This document shows, in pieces, positions 1 through 13,800 of a stretch of 64,000 bases of DNA. The stretch covers positions 363,744-427,743 of the forward strand of contig VZSF01006828.1 in the NCBI GenBank assembly GCA_013398295.1. The letters are read 5' to 3'. The notes under the pieces were generated by a model, which had not been told where the DNA came from, did not search any database, and saw only the letters and a list, made by a program, of their open reading frames with translations. The translations under genes were made by a program, and so were the position numbers. The stretch comes from Chionis minor. Taxonomy: Eukaryota; Chordata; Aves; Charadriiformes; Chionididae. Positions within the stretch are counted from its first letter, which is position 1. Each line of letters starts with the position of its first letter.

Positions 1-934
1 GCCTGAAGATGGGCAGGGACATCAAAACAGGGGAAAAAACTGTGTCTAAATTTTTAGCACATTTTTGTGTTGTGTTTAGGTCCCAGGCTGTGGCTTGGAT
101 ACCTGAAATAATTGTCAGTTGAATGTCCTGATGTCCCATTTGGAGGAAAGAAAGAATATTTTTGCAAAGGGAAGAGCAGAGCTCTTTTATTTTGAGAGTA
201 ATTAGGTGGGAGTAATTAGGGACGTTTAGGTGAACGTTCCAAAGAGAGACAGAGTCTCTGCTGTCCTCTCTTAGGTGGGATCATTTATCTACTGTTTTCC
301 TTATAACACAATTTCAATCCAGATGACTTACACTTTGCATTTAAAAATCCCTCTATTTTAACCTCACAGTGTGGCACCCTGTTTTTATTCTTTCCTTTCC
401 TGAGATTCATCCCAAAGGGAATTCATGTCCTGAAATGATAATATCAAGTATGCCCAATTTTGAGTTCTTCGAGGTGCTACTAAAAGCTCCTTTCTAGTAA
501 GAGGCAATCTTCATTGATTGCTGCAGTTCTTGTGATTACAGAACAACTCTTCACTTGGTTAAATTTAGCTTCCTTCTGTGAGAAAGTTTCAGGCTCCTTT
601 TTAATATTACATGATGTTTAGGGCATTGGAAGAACACATTTTGTAGGAACTGCCTAAGGTATTATTTGATTGGAAAAGGCATGTCTTTGTTTTCCTCTGT
701 GATTTTCTAGTCTTTGTTATGAATGTTGCATTAAATAAATAGCTGGCTCAGGGAGAGGAAAATGAATATGTCAGGCTTCCCTTTGGTTTTTAAAACCATG
801 CCTAATTTTTAAACCATTTTAAGATACCACCTATAGGTTTCTCTACGCCATTTTTGCCTAAAGACATTAAAGCTTTGAGTGGTAATGCATATAACCAGGG
901 AGCTTGTTCTCTTGCAGTAGAAAATACTGATGAG

Positions 935-1000
935 TAAACCCATTCAGTCATCTGTAAAACTGCTGAGTGTATCCAACACAGCTGTTGTGAGTATTGATTA
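935..1000 (+). repeat. possible MIR-type SINE 3' fragment
   Basis: The string CATCTGTAAAA, followed about 30 bases on by GCTGTTGTGAGTATTGATTAAAG, resembles the 3' part of the ancient MIR SINE (catctgtaaaatggg ... gttgttgtgaggattaaa, from memory). It is short and diverged, so the call is weak. Confidence 0.3.
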
Positions 1001-4000
1001 AAGCAGGAGGGGAAGGTCTGATGCTGCTAGCCCTGTCAGAGGTCACCAGGAGAGTAATTAGCTACCAAGTGTTACAGGGCCAAGTGTCACCGCAAATAAG
1101 GTTTCACCGTCGCCTTCGCTGTTCTCCAGGGACACCAGGAAGATGGGACAAGGAAGCGTGGAAAATATTTGTGCTGAGTTAAACTAAGATTTATCCACTT
1201 AAAATTTGCAGTTAAAGAGCTTTCTAAGTGCATTTCTGCATTGGCCACCTGGGCACTTTCTGGTCACACAGCTGATGAAGGGGGGAGGACTAGAAAGCAG
1301 CTCATCGTGCATGTGTTGTCGTTTCTTAACTGTTTAATTATTTGAACACCCTTCTAAAAATTACTATTTCTTGTATAATGGCTGAGTTCAATAACGTATG
1401 TGATGTAAATGGGTTGTTTAGTCTCCGGTGCAGGATAGGATCTCAGAGGACTGGGAGAAGAGGATTTTTAATTTCGTGGAGAGCTGTGTAGTCAGCTGGC
1501 AAATTTAGGCCATAAATATTAAATTAGCTGTCTTTCTCTGTCAAAAATCTCTAGTCTCGTTTGTAGATTAGTTTTTCAGATGGACAATTTTACTAGTGGT
1601 GTGTTCTTCATCGCAAATACTGTCTCAAAGTTTTGTCCACTACCTTTTTTTTTTTTCCATCTGCCTTTTCCCAGCCTTTTTCCCATCTTTAGTTCTCTGT
1701 GGTACTGGAGGATGTGTGGTTATGAGGATGTGTGGTTGGACTGGCGATTAGCATCTGGATCCTTTTAGCTTTTGCGGGACTGTGTGGGTGCACAGTGACT
1801 CACTAGTGTGAAAAAGCATTTCTCCTTGCTCAGAGGAAGTCCCCTGAAAAAGGACAATCTTCTTTTCACCATTCTGTCTAGGAGAGGATGCCAAGGAGTT
1901 GTCACGCTGTGAACTTCTCAGACCTATCCATGTACTGTCTAGACCTTTCCAGTTAGCGTATCTGTGCAATGGCGATGCTTAACACTGCTCAAGAAGATTA
2001 CAGGCAGAAATTGCTTTGTGGGGAGAAGGTGAATGATCTTTGGGAGGAATATGCGGGAGAATCAGCTTTACTGTAGGGAAATTTTCCTCCTTTTTCATCT
2101 TCCCTTTATTCTCTTGGGTTTTATGCATTCCTGCTTTGTATATCCTCCCGTAGCTCAAGTTCAGTCAGCCTTCACTGCCTTACTGCTCCAGCGTAACATA
2201 GGTTCTTTTATAACTCTGCTTTTGAATTCTGATCATTGAGCGTTAAGACCTGGGAAGGAAAATAATTGTGGAAAATTGGGGCAATATAAGCCATTTTCTG
2301 GCCAAAAAAGAGTAAATGCAGATGCCCCTGCAATACAATGAATGTAATATCACTGCTTCATGCTGGTCACTTATTCATATTCATAAGATCAGCTTTTTTC
2401 ATGTGGTTTTCTCTTCTCTTTTTCTTCTTAACGCTTGAGTCATTTTTATTGCTCATAAAAATCAGTGACTGATGACCCCAGCTAGAGCAGTGCAGACTGC
2501 AGACAGCTGTTGTCCAGGCTCCCATCCACTGCTCTGCTGGTGACATGGTCGTGATTTGCAGCGCTTCTGTTGTTCCGTAGTCTGCGGCTCCTTTCTGAGG
2601 AGTCATTGCCAGTTCTGACAGTGACAAATACTTGCCAAGGAATAGTGAAGCTAGTTTAAAGTGCAGAGCCATGTGTTACCAGTACACTTGACTGCAGATG
2701 TACCCAGGCTTTGGTGCCAGCAGAAGCCGATCTTAATTGTGTCTCCTGGAAAACATGCAAAACAGTTCAATGAGAATCTGAAGCATCTTTTCTTCTGTTG
2801 AAAGTGAGAATGAATGTGCAGAGGTAGTGAAAGGGATTGTGTCCTGTCTGTGGTTCCTTGTTTGGGAGTTATTTGCAGACCCCTCCCATGATGGAGGAGC
2901 ACGGTGAGTGAATACGTATATCCAGGTTGCATTTGATAAAGGCTGAGCCGTGTCCTTTACAGACCCTGCTTGGACTCCTGTTCCATCTTGCCCGTTCTGC
3001 CCACCAGCTGAGGACTGCATGTGAAAGTAGGGTGGGTGCAGGGACTATCAGCCTCTTTGTTAATAAACGTACATTCTGCAGAGCTCCTGTCTGTTGGAGG
3101 CCATTTCTGGAGGAAGGGTACCCAGAGGACAAGGTTGGCCCTGCTCTGACAGTAGTGAATATGCCTCCAGGACCCTTTCAAACTATCTGCCCCTGAATCG
3201 GTCATGCTTTGGGAGGTAATGACCCAAGAAGAGAGAAGAAACCGGGAGCTTAGCGCTCCTGGATGCTATTACAGAAATAAAGTAGTATAAATCTGGCTAG
3301 CCTTGGAGAGGGACTACACGCTGCTTCAGCTAACAGAAACGCCTGGAAGAAGGAGTAGATCCCTACGGGACAAGGGAGCAATGAATGCGCAGGTCGCTTC
3401 AGCGTGTGAGACAGGATGTGGCTCTTGGGGGTCCCCAGAAAGTGAAGCATTCCCCTTTGATTTTTCCTGTGTTCAGCCCATGTCCTGGTGGTTTCGGCCA
3501 GCTGCCGCAGAAGCAATCCCTTGCCCCTCTGCAATAACCCCTTGCTCCATCTCTCCCCGCCTCAGCTGCTCCGGAGTGGCACGGATCCCTCGGCTGTCAG
3601 CGCCGATCAGGGGATGCTGCCCACGCTAGATGGAGTGCGGAGGAGTAAAGGCCAAACGCTGCCCTCGGAGCGATTTCCAGTACTCCCATCGGCTGCAGCA
3701 ACGCACGCTGTGTGTTTGTATTGGAGGCAGTTTTAACTAAACACTAAGGCACTATCTTCTACAGGAAAATAAAATGCTTTCAGGCCATTATGTGATCTGG
3801 TTCTCCCTCTTGCTTTTAGATGAGTACAAAGGAGAAGCTGCTTGAGGTTTATTAACTAATAACCAAGGAAACCTGTTTTGAGTGTCAAAATCTCTTGAGG
3901 CATCTCTTCTTCTACAGAAGCTAATCTGGTATTTTGCTCAGCGGAGATGGAATGAGCATTTAACCCTGCTAATCAGGACCATCTCTTGGCATATTTTTAT

Positions 4001-5379
4001 GCATATGCCTTGATAATAAGGTGCTTCTGCTCTGGACTTTGCATCCTGTTAGTTTGCTTTAATAACCCGCTGCCGGTATCTCTGCAAAAAGATTCCGGGC
4101 AGGGGGATGCTCTCCCTCACGTCGGCTTTGCATTGCAGACCCTGCCTCTGCTCCTTCTCTGGGGAGATGCTAATCTCAGTGTTTTACTTTCTGCATTTTG
4201 GTCCATATGTGACAACTGTGTGTCTGATCACCACAATCTCACACAGTTATTGTACCCCAGGGAAAGAGAGCCAAAAAAACATATGGGGCTAGAGAAAACG
4301 GTGTGCTTCACTGCACACAGGCGTGTGTCAGAGACAACAGACTCTTTGGTATTTTGCAGAAAAGATGTGGGCTCTCTGAAATATTCTGGAAATGGAATCA
4401 AGGCTGTGATTTGCTTGTCCTCGACTGCTGCTGTAGAAATGCAAGGATTATTCTAAAATTAGCGTTTTGGTTGCTCATTCACTAAGGACTGCCTCTGTCA
4501 GAAAAAAGATCTGTTATTTTTTTCTGCTGATGGTGTTGGTTTCCTGAGCAAATGGGCGGGCAGGTGCCCACACCTGCACATGTGCACACTCTGGGGTTAA
4601 AAGTTATAGGCTGAAACGCTCATGTGAAACCAGTTGTAGACTCGCACCTTGTCTAGCCCTGCATCCACTCCCACCTCTCCCTGGCTGCTTCGCCAGTGAC
4701 TCGAAACAAGTAATTTTCTTCTCTCATCCTTTTCCTTTACCCAGCCCTCCCCGTATATGCACACAGATTTACTGCAGGCTCTTGTAGCCTTAGCAACTGC
4801 TGCACTTAAGGTTTGTATACTGAGGGAAAGGTAACGGGTAGGGGAAATGCTGGGGATAGAAAAGAGCATTCTAAAGCAGGGGAGGAGGCAGGCACTAACC
4901 CGTCTGAAATGCCTTTCAGTAGCCTTGATCTCAGCTATCAGTATTTATTACGACAAACTAGACATGAGTTTGCCAAAGACTCTTTTTGGGCCCAGGCATT
5001 TCCTCACCCAGTCAGTCCCAGGCTGAAAAATGGACATTATCCAAACTGGGAGCCTGGAGGCACCTGCCTGGCACCCCGAGATGTGTGCGCCAAGAGGGGC
5101 AAGAGTGGGAAACAGACCCAGTAAGCAGAACTTCCTGGAAAATTCATCCACCAGTTTTGTGAAACCTATCATAAAAGGTCTTTTAAAGAGCAATCCACTT
5201 TATCCTGCTCTCAATTTTGGGCCTGCATAGTCCCATCAGTGCTGCCTTCTGCTGTCAGCGGGAGCCCCTGAGACATGGAGGGTGTCACCAGGACAGGGCT
5301 GTGCTGGCCCGTGCACAGTGAGCTCAGCTGTAGAGGCTGAACTTGGAATATTTACAGCAATTATGAGCAAGTAGAGGAG

Positions 5380-5397
5380 AAAAAAAAAAAAAAAAAA
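5380..5397. repeat. A18 homopolymer
   Basis: Eighteen consecutive A residues. No poly(A)-bearing retroposon was recognised in front of them, so this is recorded only as a simple repeat. Confidence 0.95.
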
Positions 5398-7805
5398 GAC
5401 TTTGAGAGGCATGTCTTCACCTAATGTGCCAGAATCCAGCATCGTAAAGTAATGAGCGTGCTGTATTATGTATGTATATACATAAGACAAGAGTGTATTT
5501 TAGCATGGTGTTTGTGACTTGAGAAAACCTTTAGTCAAATTCCATGGTGACTGCCTTTTTAAAACAGCTGCAGAAAGTCTTCCAGGAATAAAATACAGAA
5601 TTGTTAATGACATTAATGATTGCAGAAAACTTTACTATGTGAAATATTCATTTAATACATTGTTATTCCAACACGGTGCTCAGCAGAGATATGCTGGACT
5701 GGGTATTCAGCTATCACCATCATGGGCCTTACAATATCACACAATGTGATTATCCAACACAATTACATGTTTTGAGGCTATTAAGAAAAAGCTGTCTTAT
5801 GGCTGCATAAAAACCCCCTTAATGCTAGCCTATCAGAGCCTCTCAGAGTATAAAATAACAAATTAGAAAAAATAATTGCTTTTCTTAAGTATCATCAGCT
5901 TAAAAAAATCCTGTAAATCCCTACGTAAAGGTCTGTCTTTTTATCAAACACCTTCTTAAGGCCTTCATACCAGGAGAAGCCGTTCAAGGATTTTTGTAGT
6001 ATTGACTCAAGGGAAAGAGCCCCAAATACATCAAAATCAGGAACATTTTGCCTGTTTCATATTCATAGTTTCTTCTTTATGTGTGACTGATTTATTCTGC
6101 TGTGTGCCCCCAGGGTGTGCATTGTCCAAAATAAAGGCTGCCAAAAAAAAAATGAGAACAGGGAGCAAGTAGGGTGGGGGGAGTTCAGCTAACGTTTTTA
6201 AACGCTGTGAGACTATTGCACGTCTTGCATCCTCGTGTGTGAATTCACCTTATGGTGTTTCTTAACAAAAGCATGCTCACTAAATAAATCACTTCGACAC
6301 AATGCAAGACATGGTGCCTGAAAATAGAAAGCTCCGAGACGGTTGCTCCATGCTGTGAAATCCACTCTCTTCTGCTTCCGTATTGTCTTAAGTTGTACTT
6401 GTGCTGCCGTAGCATGTGATTGCGTTATAAAGCACTGGGACGGTGCAGTCGAAAGTACAAATGCATAGAATGCGAGTGCCCGTGATTATTTTAGTTTCTG
6501 GGTTTGCCTAAGAGAGCGGTTTGATTTTCGGTGACTTTTTTTTTGCTCTCTGGCGTGTAGGGATGTTGAAAACAAAGGGAGCACAAATTGCTTTGACAAC
6601 GTCAGGGAAGCCGGCTCTGCGGAGGGGGCTCTCCATGGAGAGCACAATGCCCTGACTGCAGAGGAGCAGACTGCAAGGCAGGAACTTCTAAGCCACTACG
6701 TGCAAATATGTTCCCGCAAGGGAACCGGCCGCTGGACAAAAGGCACCACTCTCAAGGCCGCCTGCAAACTTTGCCCAGGTGTTGAGGAGCAGTTCATTAA
6801 GGGCCGCAATGAGGGGGATCTTTCTGCGAGGGGAAGCTATTGTTAAGCTCCCCGACAGATGAGAGCAGACCCTTCTCCTGCCACAATAGCTGCTCGAACC
6901 AAGCAAGACTCATTAAATATTCAGTTCCAGCCTCAAGCAGCTCATTAAGTCAGCAATGAGCGGTGACGCTGGTGTTGGAAAACCCTGCCTCAGTTAACAT
7001 CACCATGCAGAGTCTCCTCGGATCTCCTGATGTTATTCTGCTCAGTACCTTTTCTGTGATGACCAGCTTGTGCTCTCTGCTTTGCATTAAATACAGGTAA
7101 AAAAGAGTCAGGTGGATTTAAGTTCTCCTGTTCTTTATAGGCCTCCTCAGAGACGAGTCTTGGGGCCCAAGCTAAGCGTCTATTGCGTTTTTCTGCGGCA
7201 GCGTATGTAATATAAGTTTGCAGGAGGAGGATGGGATGAGGGTTATATGGCTTTAGTGTTAAAAACCAACCAAACAAAAAACCGTAATGTTTGAAGGATA
7301 ACTTTCATGGCGGAACATCATGATATGCAGCAGTTACAGATGTTGTGTTACTGTCTGTTGGCTGTTACACAGCAGAAACTTTCACAATAAGTGTGTTTTC
7401 CCTGGAAATGTTAGTGTCTTAGGTGGATTTTGGCTTGAACTGTGTGCTGAGTGTGTTTCTTGTGTGCAAAGTTTCTTTCTGAATGATGTATTTGAAACCT
7501 GTTTTGCAACCACTAACTTTTGTGAGTATAATTTCATATTCCGTAGTACTTAGCAATAATATACAGAGGCATTTATAGTGGGTGGATGTCAGATGTCAAT
7601 GAATTAGAGCACACCAGAAACCAGAGTGGGATTGTAATTGTAAAAAACGCACATATGTTTTCACGCATCGATGTTTTAAATTTATAATGTCTGAAAGTAT
7701 GGAGCAGAAATGGAGAAGCAGAACACATGCAAAAGTTTTTGGCTATTTTTTCAGAGGGCAGTTTTTCACATTCTGCATCCATTTTTCTTCTTTTTCCTTT
7801 AACAG

Positions 7806-7897
7806 AAAGTGTTTTCAGACTGCCCATTTCTATGTGGAGGACAGCAGTTCCCCCCGTGTGGTCCCCAATGAAAGTATTCCCATTATACCTATTCCAG
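7806..7897 (+). CDS. PTPRG: PTPRG coding exon: juxtamembrane segment
   Basis: This exon encodes the start of the cytoplasmic region just inside the membrane: (R)[14 protein letters not shown], then [16 protein letters not shown]. It begins with one base (A) that completes a codon split with the upstream, unseen exon; an AG there would give the Arg of the stop-transfer sequence. It ends with the first base of an Asp codon before GTAAGA. The acceptor is tttttcctttaacag. The Cys, Lys/Arg-flanked start fits a membrane-proximal position. The match to the vertebrate gamma juxtamembrane region is from memory. The next exon is 12.5 kb away. Confidence 0.93.
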
Positions 7898-10800
7898 GTA
7901 AGACGGGCTTAATTTCCTATCTTTGTGCTACTTGTAGTCTGGTTTAATTACATAAAGAAGGTTATGCTTGTGATAAATCATGGGGGTTTGGTAGAATTTT
8001 GTTGTATCAGTGCTGCTTCATTTAATTTAAGGTGCTTTGCAACGAGGCTCTGAATGCCAATGCTGTATTTTTCTGTAGGCACCTCTCCCACATTGTTTTA
8101 ATAGAAATTTCAGAATAACCTTTGTAAAATGTCAAAAACATGAGCAACACTTCTTAAACACACTACAGCATTGCATCCAGGGTGAAAATAGCTGCTTCAT
8201 CAGGGCAGGCTGTGGACGAGGGGATACGCAGCTCCGCTGCTCTCTCGAGGCTGGGGGACTTGCCCCCCACCCTCAGCGTGAGCAGAGGTGGCGTGTGCTG
8301 GGTCTTGGGGAGAAAAGCAAGACACAAGGATAAGCAAACAATCTCAAGCAATGCCCCAAGACGTTTGTTAATTTGGTATTAATCAAGTTACCAAAGGTCA
8401 AATTCTTCTCTCAGCTGTGCTGAGAGCGGAGCTGGAAGCAGAGTTTAGTACTGTACTCTCTTCATGAGACATTTCCCCTGGGAATTACTGAGTGCAGGAT
8501 CCAGCTCCCGTTAAGCCATGATGACAGAGAGCAGCTTGGTGTTACAGTGGCCTTTGCAGCCGCTGCTCTGTTTGATGTTGCTCGGTTTCACCAGCAGAAT
8601 TAAGATACCAAAAATGTTGTGTTGACCTCAGTCTGTCAAATGCTTGTACTTGTTGCTTCAAGGTGTTTTAAGTTCCCATGTCGTACTTTGTAATTTGTGG
8701 TATTGGTCTAGGATTCAATCTGCAGCTAATTAGATTCGTTTTATCAAAAACCATTCAAAGCCATCTCTGAGACACTGAAGAAACATGTGTCCTAGAAAAG
8801 TGAAAGAATCCGGTTACATTTTCCTTGATTTTATTCAGTAGACGTGTAACTCCTTTCTAGAAAGAGTCTTTCAAAGTACCCATGGGAACTAATATGAAAG
8901 GTTAGCTATTACATTGCTGCAGAAAATGGTAGGCAGTTTGCCTTGCAGTCTGATGCTGTGCCACTGAAAATAAAAGAATATGTGCTATCATCTCCTCTCC
9001 TTTCTGTGGCAGACTAGGATGCGTGTCCTTGCCACTTCACTTTCTTAGCAAGGAGACAACCTTCTCCTTTAGGGTGACAGGAGATGGGAGGTTTTAGTCT
9101 TATGCCACCTGCAATGAGTTTTCACATAAGAACCTAGATAGTGGGAGAACTCCATTCTTCCTACTCTAAAACAAGGAGGAGCACTTCCCTGTTGGGTCTG
9201 CTTTTGGCGGTCAGTTTATGGTCCCACCGTGCCTGGCCTTGTGTGATACCTCCTTAGAGCTTGTGAGGAGGGGGAGGATGGGCTAACCTGGAGCCCATGT
9301 CAAAACCCAGGGGATTACGAGCACAAGGTAGTGGGAGGAGAGGAATTCTCCCCTCAGAGAGAAGTCTCTTTTGCCAATGTATTGTTATTTTACTGTAATT
9401 GAGACAACTTTTACGTAGATAAAGAAACCTGCAGAAAGCTCCATCTTTTCATGCTGCGGTCTGTGTTGTTGAGACAGTGGTTCTTCCCTGTTTCACAGGG
9501 ATGTTTTGATGGTCAGTCCTTTAAAGACTGGAGTGCATTCATATAAATTATAATCTAGGCTGCAGAAATTCCATTAAAATTGTGCGGGTGGCTCGTACCG
9601 TAAGGCCAGCACGTGCACTAATCCTTCTTCAGCAGCCATTCTGGCACGTAACAAGAAGTGACTGAGAACAGAAGAATGTTGCCTTTTGGGGACATCTTCC
9701 TATGACAAGAGCAAGCCAAGCTGTTGGACCACAGCAGCTTTGGGACTGACGTGATGTTCCTATCACTGCAGTGCATGCTCTGGTCTGCTCAGGCTCGGTA
9801 GAGCTGAGGGCGAGCTGCTCAACCCTGATAACGGGCCCTGCAGATGAAGGCACCTGCTGAACAAGTGCTGCAGGACACCTCAAGAAGCTTTGTCATTAAA
9901 AATCTGCAAGGACTGCTGATGAGCTCTAAGGCACGTGAAGAACTAGACCTTAGACAGGTGCAAAGGTGAATCCAGCCCTCGAATTCCCAATCTAATGACA
10001 AGGTTTTTGTGGATATAATAGATCTTTAGACACCTGCATACAGACATCCAAACGGAGTTGCCTTAATCTGAAGCTGAATCATGCCCAGAAGGTCTTAAGA
10101 GAGTATGAACTGATGAACTTGAAGATCTTGGCACTGGCAGTAAAGCTGTTCAAGGCCACCAAATCACCCTCTGGAAGTGCCTCTCTGAGTCTGTATTTAC
10201 TATTACCTGTACAGGGAGTCTGTGATGGAGTCTGTGATGGAGTCTTTAATGAGTCTTAAAGTTAGGAAAGATAAATTCCAGCTATGTTGGCTTTTTCCAA
10301 AGATGGGAGATAGTTCCTAGAAAGATCTTGAAGCTCTCCTAAACATTTTCCATGTTTGGAGATCTAGAAGAGGCCTGTTTTCCCCCATATACCTGTTGGT
10401 AAATGACAGTCTTCTCTGACGTCAGCTGCTGCTCCCACATAGGCAACCCACTAAAATGCCTTAAAAACATTAAATGATGAAATTCTCCTTTGAACTGATT
10501 GCAGCTGATGAAATGATAAGCCTCAGAACTTTTCCTCAGGAAGCTGCCAGAGGGTGTGAGAAAGTCTTACTTGGGTTGAGCCTAGAAGCAAAATATGTGG
10601 CATTTTCACAAAAGCAAGTTTTTCAAAGTAACCTTGTCATCTCGTGAAACCCTATCCTTACAAAAGGAATTTGAATAGGTCCCTGTGGAACCATGCATCT
10701 ACCTCCTACAATTCGACTCTCAATTATATGCAAGCGGCCACACTGATGGCAATTTAGAGCAGTGTGTCTAAAGACGTTTAGTAGATTTGCCAGGGCCCAT

Positions 10801-13800
10801 CGACAGCACGCAGTGAGCTGCTGGTTGGATGAAGCTGAGTGGGTTTGGGTTGGCTGGTCCTGGCCCAGGTGTGGGGTGGCTCTGCCAGGTCTGGCAGCCA
10901 GGCACAGCGACGTCCTGACGCAGCTCAAGAAGTTTCAGAGGTGGCGCTGGCATCTCCGCGCGCCACCGCTCTGCTCCGTGACGTGTCGGCACACTCAGAG
11001 GTAGCTTTTGTGTTTATTTCTGCGCCACATTCTGCTCTTGTTTGGGCAAGCCCTCTGTTTTCTCAGGTCTATGAACTCTTAAAATCAATCTGCCAGCTAC
11101 CTGCAATAGGCACGCAGTACAACTTTTCAGGTCCAAAATCTAAAAAAATCTTCTTGTAAAGGAATGATTCTACCCATTTTCTATTTCACTTCCCATGGTG
11201 TACGTGCTTAATCATTGTGCATCAAGCCACATCACCCATAGGCGTGTGCCTATCTGTGCAAATTTGCTCTGAGACCCAAATCATTATCATTATTCATAAT
11301 TATCTGCACTGCTTGATCTAGAGAAGCACAGGACAAAGGAGATATCATTAACTGAGTCACCCACTGGATATTACAACTGAGGTATAAATCTAAACTCGCA
11401 TAAGCCTTGTGCCTGACAGTAATGCATCTGTAATCAACGGCAGATTTCTGAAACTCCTCTGATATTCAGCCCAACAAAATTATTTCTCCCTATCTTCTTT
11501 CTTTGCCTCCACACTCAGTTAATTTTGGCCACGTCCATATCATCTTTGCCTGGATCTCATCACTATATCATTTGGTCTCAGCAAGATCCCTTTCTCAGCA
11601 AATCAGCTCCTGTTCTGTTCGGGGTTTTTTTTTTCCATAGATGGGTCAGTATCTCGTTAAAACATTTCTGGACTTGGTCGTTTTTTGTAGAGTTGGATAA
11701 GTAAGAATAACAGCAGCATTGTAGCTGCAGACCTGTAAAAAAAAAATACATCCTTTATCAGTTTTTCTTTTTTCTCATCGCAAGCCCTGCTCCACAACAG
11801 CTGTGCCAAAGTGCACCTCTGTGCAACTTAGATGATATCAAATAGTGGAAGTAACACAAATTCCACTCCTACCCTCCTGCTCCTCTCCGTTGTTTCAGAG
11901 CTTTCCTGCTCTTGAGTGATGCATTGTTCTGTATCTTGCTGCGGCTTTACTGGTTCCTTGCCCAGCCCACGGGCACAGCGGACACTGTGGCGCTGATGTC
12001 AGCAGGACTTGTGAGATTGGTACAGCAACGGTTAAGTCTTGACCCTATAGCAAAATTCAAAACTCTGTGTAGTCTTGACCAAAGTCCAGAGAAACATGGC
12101 TCATAAAGAATGCAATGGCTGGCCAATGTAGCTGATTCGTTTAGCATATTATTCCAGACGTCCTTCACCATTTTTAGTGTAAGTAAAATGCCTCAGATGT
12201 GATGACAGTCATTTCAGCCGTGTCTATGCTACAAGACTAAGGGGCACTTCCCAGTTCTTGGATCAAGGTGTGTGCAGTTTTAGGTTTAAATGGCAGTAAA
12301 ATAATTTTTTAATGAGTACTGAAGTTTATGAATGGTATATTTGAAGTAACTGATGGACAAACATTCTCGTGCTTCTTCAAGAATGATGTGGTGTGGGTGC
12401 GTGAGCCCAGGAAATAGCGGAGTAGCCAAATATGTTGCAGTGAAAAGGTGTCTTGATGACCTCCTGCAGTCATGCGGGGGTGTGAAGGGCAGTGCAGCCA
12501 TGATCCTCCTTCATTTCCCCTTGTCTTCTCATGGTTACACGAAGGAGTCCTATCAAGTGTCCATCTTATTTACTCCTAGCTTCTGTTAAATCTCTGCAGA
12601 ATTTTGAAAACTTCTTCCTTCTTCCATCAATAACCATGATTGCCTTGAACCTTTCCTGCTGAACATCAGAGGCTGATGTGGTTTTTCATAAGCTCAGTTC
12701 CTGCACTTCTGAGATCTTCTGGTAGCATCCACCCTGCGACAAACTGTTTCTGTTAAGGGACTCTAACCAGAGTTACTGCATTTGGCAAGGAAACTGCAGG
12801 TTCCCAACAGAGGCTTCGTATCTTACTGTTTTCTGCTAAGATGTACCTGTCTCAAGTTGCATCCCAAGAGCATGCATCCCATGCTCCACCAGGACATGTC
12901 TGTGGCCACTACAGTGACAGTGTACTGACCACAGTGATCCGCTGTGCTGTAGACTGGCGAGGTACAGGGAAAAGTGCTAACTGCAGGACGTATTTCTCAA
13001 GGGCATGAAACTCTTCACTGAGCACAGAGGTAGAGCTCTTCAGCTGTTTAAGACTTTATTTCTGCTTTCTGCTCCCTGCGGATTTATGTTCCAGCACCAT
13101 ATTGTGAATTGTACCTATCTACAGCTTCAATTAAATTCGTGAATGCAATATTGCAAACACAGCCGTCCTCTGAAGCCAAGAAAATATCAAGGTATTTTAG
13201 GGAACATCCACCTTCTTTTTTTTATCTGCTACCAACCCTGCTGCTGTAGCACACTGAAGAATTTATGATTTGATACCTAATCATGATACTTGTAATGCAA
13301 ACTTCAGGAGTTGTCTAAATCACCTGAAAACATGTTTTCATGGTGCCTATGTGAAATGTGGACAGAACCTTTTCTGAGAGCCATCCCACTGGTCTGCGGA
13401 GAGCCCTGGGGTTAAACCTCCATGTGCTTAAATGTAAGGTATGTATGTAATTGATAGCACAACTGGGACCTGAGGATGGAAATCTGTGAGGCGAAAACTG
13501 TGTTCCTTAGCAGGCAGTACCAAATAAGGTCATGTTTAATGTCTGTGCTAAGGCAAAATTCACATTATTTCATTCTCTTGGACTGAAATTGGTTTTTTGC
13601 TTAAAGGGAAGAAGTGTATTGCTATTACATTTATAATTAATGATAACCTAATCTAAGATTTGTACAAGCAGATTTAAACTGAGCTCTTATTTTGACACAT
13701 TTAAAATTTTATCATTAACATCTTTATATTCCTGACTGACACATGGCTAATAGCATTGTAGTAGATTAAATCTTGAAGCAAGAGAGATGAATGTGGCTAC

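Larger units (their letters stand above)
1..7805 (+). other. PTPRG: PTPRG intron (5' part outside the window)
   Basis: This is intron sequence upstream of the first exon seen. It contains a possible MIR fragment near 935-1000 and an 18-base A run at 5380-5397. I found no exon with a convincing reading frame plus splice sites; the open frames of 60-156 codons have no recognisable protein. It ends in the polypyrimidine tract and AG at 7804-7805. Confidence 0.85.

Noticed and set aside
7898..7947. Read-through of the 7897 donor (tail [16 protein letters not shown] then stop), giving a membrane form without phosphatase domains
   Set aside because: Any retained intron gives some tail; there is no AATAAA close by and no transcript evidence.
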